From: Nageia nagi | Taxonomy: Eukaryota > Pinophyta | Length of the DNA stretch: 64,000 nucleotides | Assembly (NCBI GenBank): GCA_050084985.1 | Contig: JBITNC010000001.1 | Location: forward strand, 49,972,001-50,036,000 | Direction of reading: 5' to 3' | Shown here: piece after piece, positions 56,046 through 64,000 of the stretch | Layout of the letters: every line of letters starts with the position of its first letter | How positions within the stretch are numbered: position 1 is the first letter of the stretch | Made by a program: the position numbers and the translations under genes | Notes under the pieces: model-generated | Databases searched by the model: none | What the model was told of the DNA's origin: nothing | What the model saw: only the letters and a program-made list of their open reading frames with translations

Positions 56046-56427
56046 ACTCGGAGGATGGGTAGGAGATAAAGGATTTTAGGGATTTATTCAAATACAACTA
56101 ATAATGGGATTACCCTTAAGGGTACCAAAGGAGATACAACCCAAGAAATAATTTTCCTAGTCCTCTTGTGAGGTATTGATAAATCTTGAAATCTAGGCTA
56201 TCTAAAGGAATTTCTAGCATTACTTCTAGTTAGTCTACATTCTAGAGGTGCCAAGGTTTAAAACATTGACTGGTTGATAATAGTCACTAATAAGGTTAAA
56301 AGAACCTTATAATCTTGAAGGATTTAATTGATAACCAACCAGACAAGGCTATAAGGCCTAAGTACACCCGCTAAATATGGAATTTAGCTCATGTCCCATT
56401 AAGCATACCAAAAATGGAGCTAGCTAC

Positions 56428-58344
56428 TATTGATCAATATAGCGTAACCTCAAAGGGTTTGGTTTGGTCATGTTCTCCATTACCCATAATAGTAGGTTCC
56501 TTGAAAGAGTAGATGGTGGTGGGGATGCACTTATGTTGGTTTTTTGCTCAATGTTCGATTTATAGGATGATTCCTATCTATATTCAAGGTTAAAAGTAAT
56601 AGGAAAGGAATGAAAAAATAAAGAGTTATAAGAAAGGGATAAGTAAATATCAGAGCTAAAACAAGAAATATACAACTCGAGCATTGCAGCATAGGCAACA
56701 ATCCATAGCCAAGATTAAGAATAACAAACTATCTTGCACCTAGGGTCTTGCAATCACAATACACAACCGTAATTTGAAGAAAACATTTCACATATAACAT
56801 TCATAAGAGCAATAAATAGCCACTTTGTTGCAAGAGGGTAAAACATTATCTATTTGTATTATTATATGTGAATAGATCTTACATATTTGGTCAAATTTGC
56901 TAAAATATCTGACCTCTTTGATCTTTAAGAGTTAGCTATTTATAAAACTTCCCTCCTTGTTGGGTGGTTGGGTTTTCATTAATATACATAATTGCTAGCA
57001 TTGAATGAAATAACTAAAACAATGCTATCTATGTAAATACTACAACTATGTTAGATTACATAGTGGATAAGTACCAACAACATGACTATCTAGGAATTTG
57101 CAATTTTTGAACAGCCATGTCCATAGAGCTGAAATCCTTCTGACATGTCATTGATTGCTCCTTCTTTGACCCTGTAACTGATTAAAGATAACACTGTAGT
57201 TGATTGAGTAATTATTTGATTGTAAATTGATGGGTATGATTCGATATAATGCTCCATCATCTGCTTTCTACTTTTTTACAATCTTTATGATCTCTACTAT
57301 AGATATCAGTAATCAAAGTAATGGTGGTTGATAGACATTATGTTAACTTGGTTCAAGAAGAAAGTGCCATTATTATGTGGAAATGAGTTGGTGTTGACAC
57401 ATTAACAAGGCCTTGAGGGTCAAACACTTAAGATAAAGTGGACTCAGGTATTCCTTCTTATGCATTACTCTTACCTTTGCTTGGTAGGTTCCATGTTGTT
57501 TGTATGGGCTTTATTGATGATCTGGTTCTTCCAAGATCCTTTGATTTCAATCAAAAATCATGACATCATCTCTTTGAATCAACGAACTCTATTGATGATC
57601 TATTTCCTCTAAGACCTATTGATTTTAGTCAAAAATCATGATGTCATATCTCAAAATTGATGGGCTTTATTGATGATTTGGTTCTTTTGATACCCATTGA
57701 TTTTAGCCAAAAATTATGACATCATATCTTAGAATTGATGGGTTCTATTGATGATTTGGTTCTTTTGAGACCTACTAATTTTAGTCAAAAATCATGATGT
57801 CATCTCTTAGAATTGATGGGCTCTATTGATGATCTAGTTCTTTCGGGACCTGTTGATTTCATCCCAAAATCATGACATCATCTCTTAGAATTGATGAGCT
57901 TTATTGATGATTTGGTTCTTTCAAGACCCACTGATTTCAATCCAAAATCATGACTTCATCTCTTAGAATCGATGGGATCTGTTGATGATCTGGTTTTGAA
58001 TTTATGCAAGTCTTGGACACTTATGTCAACAATTCCTGGACACTCTAAGGGAATAAATATAACTCATGGATATTCTTATTTACATAACTTCTAAGTATTC
58101 TTTACAATTCTCCTGGGTACTCTTATTTACAAAACTGACACTCTAAGAGAAATAAATGAGAAGAGGAGGAATTAATAGGAATGAAAGAATAGAATAATTT
58201 ACAACCCACAGATACTCTAAGAGAATAGTATGCCTCCTAGGCACTCTTGTATACATAACTCTTGGGCACTAAAAAATAAAAGAATAAAGAATATAGAATA
58301 ATTTAGAATTACCTTGATTTAGAGTGTAATTCTAAAAGAATACA
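56428..58344 (-). repeat. G8 right LTR (5' LTR)
   Basis: Starts TATTGATCAATATAGCG (TG changed to TA) and ends ..AAAGAATACA. Collinear with the left LTR. The primer-binding site expected just left of 56428 (minus strand GTAGCTAGCTCCATTTTTGG) does not match a tRNA end that I can name. Confidence 0.85.
57507..57998. repeat. 79-bp tandem array in G8 right LTR (about 6.2 units)
   Basis: Counterpart of 45302-45793. Cores by unit: TGACATCA, TGATGTCA, TGACATCA, TGATGTCA, TGACATCA, TGACTTCA. Confidence 0.85.
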
Positions 58345-58349
58345 AAAAC

Positions 58350-58804
58350 CATTCCCTTCCCTTATTGATCAAGCTAAGTAGAGAATATTTTTCTTTGAGA
58401 TTATCATTAAAAAAACACTTTAGATCCATGGTATATTTGAAACCTTAAATATAGGAATTCAAATATCCTTCTATATTAAAATTATCTAACTTAGGATCAT
58501 TCAAGGCCCATATGAGAATAATATTCTTGATCTTATCACTCAATAGATTACCTCTTTCTTGATTAGGAAGCAAGCTACCTTTAATCATGACTTGGTTCAA
58601 ATTATCCAACTGATGTATGAAATTCTACATCATATTCATTAGAACATGGTTTCTTTCATTGTAATCTATTTGAAGTGATGACTCCATAGCATTGATGTTG
58701 TCTATCTAATGATTGTAAACATTATCTTTGACAAGTTCCCTAACTATGTTTGGATGTTTTGTGATCATATCTTGAACAAATCCATGAAATTGATAAAAGG
58801 CCAT
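58350..58804 (-). pseudogene. G6 gag N-terminal part
   Basis: Minus strand from ATG at 58804-58802: MAFYQFHGFVQDMITKHPNI, then VRELVKDNVYNH, NAMESSLQIDYNERNHVLMN, LSDKIKNIILIWALNDPKLD and FFNDNLKEKYSLLSLINKGR EWF, ending at the G8 junction (58349) and continuing at 44225 with FHSLKPS. Only a few stops. It is a gypsy gag by the EWF..L..S..TY..L context. Confidence 0.7.
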
Positions 58805-61800
58805 TTCTATAACACTCAAATAAAATAATAAACCCTAGTGTTTTTGGATCACAAGAAACACCCTTAAAATTTGAGGAAGTTGTGAAAATAATTGATTAGG
58901 TTCACTACTATGTTGATACTAAAAATTAAATGGATAAATACCAAATAATGTAGATAGTATCAAGTATGCAATAAATTAACAATAGCTAAATATAAAGTTA
59001 AGGATGAGAATCTAATTATTAGAGATAAAAATTACCCTAATAAGATAAGATAAGGGAGATATTAAGCCTAATGTCTTACCTCAAGAAGTGGATCAAACAT
59101 CAGAAATGGGTCATACATGTCATTGATGAGTCCTTTACAAGATCTCAATTTAAAAATCAATAGGAATACAATGCTAACATTAGGTTGAGGATCTAGCACT
59201 CGTGTTGAATAATGTCAAAGTGAGACTTTTTGTGAAGAAATCAACCAATCAATCATGTGATGTTAGACCTATTCTAGTGTATAATATGGAATATGAAATA
59301 TAACAAAATTCATGGAAGAAAAAATAGCAAGTCTTGATAGGTGGTACTAAGAGACATTGATTAATATAATGTATGTGAGACTATCAAGACCAAGATTCAA
59401 TTTGATATCTCATATATAGTTCTCATTTTTAAATATGTAAGCATGTCCTTGGTCTAATTCATATTGCTTAGCGATCCTTGATCCTTGTACCAAAAAAGAA
59501 GGAAACAACATCAAATACTTTACATATCACTCCAATATGATAATATATTATAAATAAAAGTGTATATTTTATCATTTAAATAAAGATAACTAAAATAGAA
59601 AATATGTATCTATTTTAGGTTTGAACGGTAACATATTTTAATTCTGAATCACTTGCTTAGTTTATTGAGGAATTAAAAAGAAGTTGAATAGTTGCTTCAT
59701 AGAAATAATTCCAAAATATGATGTTGTTAGAATTTTATAGTATAAAAAACTAAAGAGCTCATAATATCAATAACCCTAGAGATTGTGTAAAGGATAATCA
59801 AACATTCAAAAATATACAAAATCAAAGAGAGAACAATCCATAAAGAGACAAAAACTTGTGGAAGGAGGAAAAAATGAAGAAAAAAACCCTATATAAATAA
59901 GATGGAAGAAATACCTAATAAGAATTACATGGATGCATAATCAAGATAAGGAGTAAACCTACCCTCTTAACTCTTAACCTACTTTCTACATAATAACTCT
60001 ACCTAGAAAACTAGATAATAAATATGGAAGAGTATCACTTCTTAAATAGAAGTGGGATAAGTGGAAGAGGGGAGTTACGACATTCTAGCTTTACCACATT
60101 AAATGCATGTTTGCATGAGTGGAATATCCTCTTAAGGAGGATAAAATTACAAATATATAATTAATAAAAGTGAATTATCTTCACCCTACCTAACCCACCA
60201 TATGTAAAGGTTCGATATATTGATGAATTATGGCTATACAAATGTAACAACCCCAATATAATCATGATGACTTTACTATATTTATTGGTTTGAGATTGTA
60301 TTATAGGATCAATATTATAAATGTTAATATGGAACATATGAAGTTGTGCTAGCATTAGTTTATATAGGTGTAGTTGTGATCATTAGTTCATCCTCAAATA
60401 CCATATTTCTAATTCACCCTATTATGGTACATATTTGAAGACTCTGCCCTCTTGAAGTGGCCTTGGAGATTTTTCCCTCTCAAAGTAGCTTGCATTTTTA
60501 GTTATTATTTGAAGTATTCATTCTTGATCTATCATTTTTATTTTGAAGTATAGTATGGATTATTATTTGGATATGCATGATGAATTTTGAATTATTACTG
60601 CTATGGTTATGAATTATAGATACAATTATGGTGAATTGCTTTTATTGAAAAATTATTTTGTTTCAATTTGTATTAAAGAAATGCTCTTGACCACTAATGG
60701 TCAATAAATAGGAAAATAATCTTATAGATCTATATAATCTGTATAGGAAGTACTTCAATATTAGTAAAATAATTGCTTCTTTATGTAATTTTCAAATTTT
60801 GATCAAATAGAACTATAGGAAAGGGGTATAAAATATTTCTAATTAACCCCATTAGGAGACTTATCTCATTTTTATCCCCTCTATGACATGATAAAAATAA
60901 AGGGTATGATCGATAAAACCCTCCAACTCATAAGATAATTATACAATTTTTTTTTGTGTTGCATGCAATTTTTCCATTAGATTTAAATTTCATAAATAAG
61001 TTATGTAAATTAATTTGGATGGTTTCAATAATTTTAAGCCAGCTTGAACATACCATCACATTAACTCCATGCATGTGCATAAGATATAATGTACCTTAGA
61101 ATGTGAAGTCTCTTCAAAAGAGCTTAATATTTATATACTTGCTTATAAATTAGACAGTGTTATCATTTTATGTAACTATTACTATTTTCAATGTAGTAAT
61201 GGTGTAAAATTATAGATCATTTGTTTTTTTTTTTGTTAATGAAGTTATGTGTGCTACACGCACCTACCAATGGTCTAACATAACACCTTTTGATATATCC
61301 TACCACTTGTAAGGTGGATGGAAAGTATGTCTTGTGGAGAGCATGGAAAGATATGATTGCTAAATCAGTGAGAGATGTTGTTGGTAATTCTTCATCTTCT
61401 TGTGTTTCCTCTCCTTGTTCATTATATGAGGCTTCTTATTGTTCTTCTTTTTTATTTTTTCTTGAGATATAGTATAATTTATTTTCTCCATACTTATATC
61501 TCACATGTCATTATTATCACATTTTCAACATAATCCCTTTGTTTAGAATTCCTCCTTTTATGCTTTTGTGAGTATTGTACAATATGGACTCTTTTGGGAG
61601 ACATTTTGTTCTCCTCGTAGATAATAATGGATTTTTTTTCTATTGCCAAGTTATTTTTATCAACCTTCCTTTCCCAACTTATAGCTTGAATCACAAAGGT
61701 GGGATCATGAATCTAAACCTTTAGTCGATTATGATCTTATATAAGTAGTTTGATGAAAATGCACTAGTTGACTAAAGTAGCTTTTATCTAATTGAGCTCC

Positions 61801-62763
61801 ATATTGATTTTTTAATTCTATAGAAAATATATTCCAACTCATATTTAGATTATTTCATTTAAGACATGATACCACATATAACATTCACTTTCAAAATACA
61901 TGGTTGTAACTTTTACCTTTTGTTGTAGGAGATTGCCATGGATTTCAAAATATTACTCCATGTGATTTATCCAAACTACATGTTCTTTTCCATTAAACTT
62001 CAATATTTATATTATGAAAATGTTATCTATATTCTTCTTATTTTTATCTTTATTGTGACATTTCATAATGTTGGTTCCTTCAAGGTGTGTAGTATGGATG
62101 ATCTTCATCATCATCCCAAAGTTGAGTTGAGTTTATATTCCCTCATGTTACTAAAAGGAATGTTGTGTGGAGGCTTTCCTTGGATCATCTCTTCTTTGGA
62201 TGAAACTATTAATTTACTTAGTTGTTGAGATATTGATCACTTGTCATTGTGTTCAATCTCTCTTATAGTTTACCCATTTTCTTCTTGTATATGCTTTTTT
62301 AGGTTATTGAACTAGTTATAAATATTTTGTTGATTGATTAAAGAAGTTGTATTAGATCCTTATGACATAGGTGTTGATGATGATCCATCTATTGTAGATC
62401 CTAGTGTTTGATCTTATCTACCCTTACCTCATGTTGTTGGAGAAATGCATTTATTTTATCTTTGATAATAGAATTAAAGGAGGCTTTGTGAGGTCTTAGC
62501 ATAATATCCAAAGCATGCTTTCTATTGCGATACAAGACAAGGTTTGGGGGATCATCCTAATTTATTTTTAGAAAGCATCCTAAAGTTCAAAATTACAAAT
62601 CTTATAAAAAAATGATAAACATTTCTACAAAAAGAATGTAACTTTAACAAGAATGGAGGATTCGCATAAAATTTTACTGTATGAATCTGTAATCCTTACT
62701 TCATCCTAATTTATAATCTTATTTGATGCCAATTATGAGTCCTTATAATATGTCAAGATTATT
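58805..62763. other. Mostly unassigned AT-rich DNA, possibly including the G6 leader and 5' LTR
   Basis: No intact gene. Directly upstream of the G6 gag start (58805-59100) leader sequence is expected. TATA-like text exists in both directions (CCTATATAAATAAG at 59889-59902 on plus; CTATTTAAGAAG around 60045 on minus), compatible with an old LTR promoter, but no LTR pair could be matched because the other LTR is outside the window. Short open frames at 61290-61472 and 61938-62228 have no recognisable content. Confidence 0.4.
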
Positions 62764-62775
62764 GCTCTAATACCA
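62764..62775 (-). other. Primer-binding-site-like motif; possible 5' LTR edge of another minus-strand element
   Basis: Minus strand TGGTATTAGAGC, as in C3, with a possible LTR start TG at 62783 (TGAACCTCC). If real, a minus-strand LTR extends rightwards from 62783 and its internal region leftwards. No second LTR or gag was confirmed. Confidence 0.4.
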
Positions 62776-63589
62776 TTTATAATGAACCTCCTTTAATTAA
62801 TAAACAATAATTTGCAATATACCATAGATAAAGATAACATTCATAATAATGTGCAAGAATATGAACTATAAAATGTTATAATGGAGAGCTTTGCTACTTT
62901 GAGGGGACAACCTTCAAATATGAATATGCAAATACAACTCCTAATGATGATAAAATGATCATAAGTAATTTTTTTAATAATGATTTGAGGAAATGAAATT
63001 ACCCACATCTCTAGGTGGTTGACCTATTATTATTAAATAACCTAATAAATAACTATTTGGCTAAGCATTGGGTTATATGTGCTCAAATAAACCCATGCCA
63101 CACCCTAGTAATGATATCATGTAATTGATATATGAGGTGCATAACACATAAAAATGATACAGTGATCGTATCTCACTTAATAAATTAAAAAAAAAGAAAT
63201 ATTTGATTTGTTTGACCTCTGTAAAAAATTTCAAGGTTCATTTTTATTTTAAAACAATGATGGTTATCACACTTATATTTATATAATTTTGGAACTTCAT
63301 TTAATGGGACTTGATTTGAAGATAATGTAACATGATTACCTATATTTCTTACCTCTTAATCCTATAACTCTTTTCTAAATTTCAACATTACATGACAACA
63401 TTTGTCCACCCTAAATATTGGAATACATTTTTTATTTGGTAGGTTTTTCTTGCTATTGAAGAAACTTCATACATCAAAGCACCTCCCTCTTTTGCAAAGG
63501 TTAATATCGAGTTTCTAGCTATTATTTTTTTAAGTTGTAGATAATAGAAGATATATTGAAATTTAAAAAAGCTCAAATTTATCATGATG

Positions 63590-63756
63590 TGTTAGGGGAG
63601 TTGGTGAACAATAGGTGTGAGAAACTTCTAGTTGTTGTAAAGGGAGTCTTGGGTTCAAATCCCACCCATACATAAAATGATATGTTCAAAATGTCACAGT
63701 GCATGACAAATTCAAATGTTGTAAAAGGTTTGGAGCCTAAAGAAGAAGAAGAAGCA
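63590..63756 (+). mobile_element. tRNA-related SINE-like unit
   Basis: GGTTCAAATCC at 63652-63662 is a near-perfect RNA polymerase III B box (GGTTCRANTCC), followed by CACCC as in a T-arm. About 45 bp upstream, TTGGTGAACAATAGG resembles an A box. The unit ends about 100 bp later in a short AAG repeat (AAGAAGAAGAAG at 63740-63754), a common plant SINE tail. It cannot fold as a full tRNA, so it is not a tRNA gene. Boundaries and target duplication not resolved. Confidence 0.6.
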
Positions 63757-64000
63757 TAAATCTAGGTTTGTGATGATAGAAGATCAATAATTGAAAATTG
63801 TTGTAGTGTTCTTAAAGAACCGTTATGATTCTTGTATGTTAAATACCATTACAATGCTTCTTCAAATCTATTATTATTTTTAAGTATGCATTATGAGGCC
63901 ATGATGTAAACTATAGAAACCGAAATATTCTAAACTCCTTATTCATCCTCATTATATAAGAAAATAAAAGAAAAGATACATGATGCTCCAATTTACCTTT
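63757..64000. other. Window end, nothing recognised
   Basis: AT-rich, without coding or repeat signals that I can support. Confidence 0.4.

Larger units (their letters stand above)
44226..58344 (-). mobile_element. G8: 14.1-kb Ty3/gypsy element with RNase H before RT and a large extra ORF
   Basis: LTRs 44226-46139 (1,914 bp) and 56428-58344 (1,917 bp) align end to end, including a 79-bp repeat array. Flanking 5-mers are GAAAC (44221-44225) and AAAAC (58345-58349), one change. Minus-strand domain order: gag, protease, RNase H, RT, RNase H, integrase, then a reading region of about 1,000 codons. LTR divergence and many stops show it is old and dead. Long LTRs, size and post-integrase ORF recall the Athila/Tat branch of plant gypsy elements, but the RNase H position is different. 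Inserted in the gag of G6. Confidence 0.9.
1200..58804 (-). mobile_element. G6: old Ty3/gypsy element split into four pieces by later insertions
   Basis: Four minus-strand stretches read in order as one gypsy polyprotein: gag start (58804-58350), gag end with zinc knuckle and protease (44225-41710), linker, RT, RNase H, second RNase H and integrase start (26140-23515), and integrase core (1981-1200). Each break coincides with an independently delimited insertion (G8, a composite PPR-bearing block, C5), and protein similarity resumes across it. The second RNase H between RNase H and integrase is the arrangement known for the plant Tat lineage. All pieces carry many stops and frameshifts, so the copy is dead and old. 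The LTRs were not located: the 3' LTR should lie left of the window or within 1-1200, the 5' LTR right of 58.8 kb. The order is seen in the sequence; assignment of all four pieces to one copy is inference. Confidence 0.75.

Noticed and set aside
61938-62228. 96-codon plus-strand frame as a small membrane protein
   Set aside because: Hydrophobic text arises from T-rich AT DNA, with no start context or recognisable domain; the opposite strand also reads protein-like for short runs.
63640-63680. tRNA gene
   Set aside because: Only a B box and T-arm-like flank are convincing; acceptor and anticodon arms do not form. Treated as SINE-like.
1-64000. Intact host protein-coding gene
   Set aside because: All long frames belong to retroelements or PPR remnants; no exon series with consistent splice sites and an intact frame could be supported.

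Overview
This window looks like intergenic DNA from a large, repeat-filled plant nuclear genome. It is AT-rich, has no intact host gene, and is built almost entirely of LTR retrotransposons nested inside one another, with degraded pentatricopeptide-repeat (PPR) gene fragments, tandem repeats and one probable SINE. The retroelement types (Met-tRNA-primed Ty1/copia; Ty3/gypsy with two RNase H domains) and the plant PLS/E-type PPR fragments fit a seed plant, most likely a gymnosperm. The species assignment is inference; no host marker gene is present.

The backbone is one old minus-strand Ty3/gypsy element (called G6 here), cut into four pieces. Its gag start is at 58,804-58,350, the rest of gag plus protease at 44,225-41,710, RT / RNase H / second RNase H / start of integrase at 26,140-23,515, and the rest of integrase at 1,981-1,200. 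Three large insertions separate the pieces: (i) C5, a minus-strand copia element (1,982-23,514, approximate TSD ATTAT/ATTGT); (ii) a composite block at about 26.1-41.7 kb with PPR-derived sequence near both ends in opposite orientation; (iii) G8, a 14.1-kb minus-strand gypsy element (44,226-58,344, TSD GAAAC/AAAAC). Each was hit again. C5 carries C1 (copia, +, 2,939-11,553, exact TSD AAAAC) in one LTR, C4 (copia, +, 18,705-22,017, exact TSD TTTTC) in the other, and L7 (LTR remnant, 12.66-14.87 kb) in its RNase H gene. The composite block carries C2 (a 2.1-kb internally deleted relative of C1, exact TSD GAAAT) and C3 (copia, -, 31,001-39,547). C1 and C2 are the youngest: their LTR pairs are nearly identical.

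C1 is the best preserved element: two 498-bp LTRs, primer-binding site, a gag-pol frame of about 1,250 codons with all catalytic motifs and one late 1-base frameshift, and a polypurine tract. Two additions are unusual. Its 2.9-kb leader holds a GC-rich stretch with PPR-protein fragments, apparently captured host sequence. Between pol and the 3' LTR it carries five hairpin repeats whose stems co-vary within C1 and between C1 and C2.

G8 is the most unusual element. Its polyprotein reads gag - protease - RNase H - RT - RNase H - integrase, so one RNase H lies between protease and RT. A further reading region of about 1,000 codons with no recognised domain follows integrase. Its 1.9-kb LTRs contain an array of 79-bp units, each centred on what looks like a decayed ATGACGTCAT palindrome (bZIP/CRE-type).

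The right end (about 59-64 kb) is mostly unassigned AT-rich DNA, with one primer-binding-site-like motif (62,764) and a tRNA-related SINE-like unit (about 63,590-63,756). No rRNA, true tRNA, CRISPR or intact host coding gene was found.
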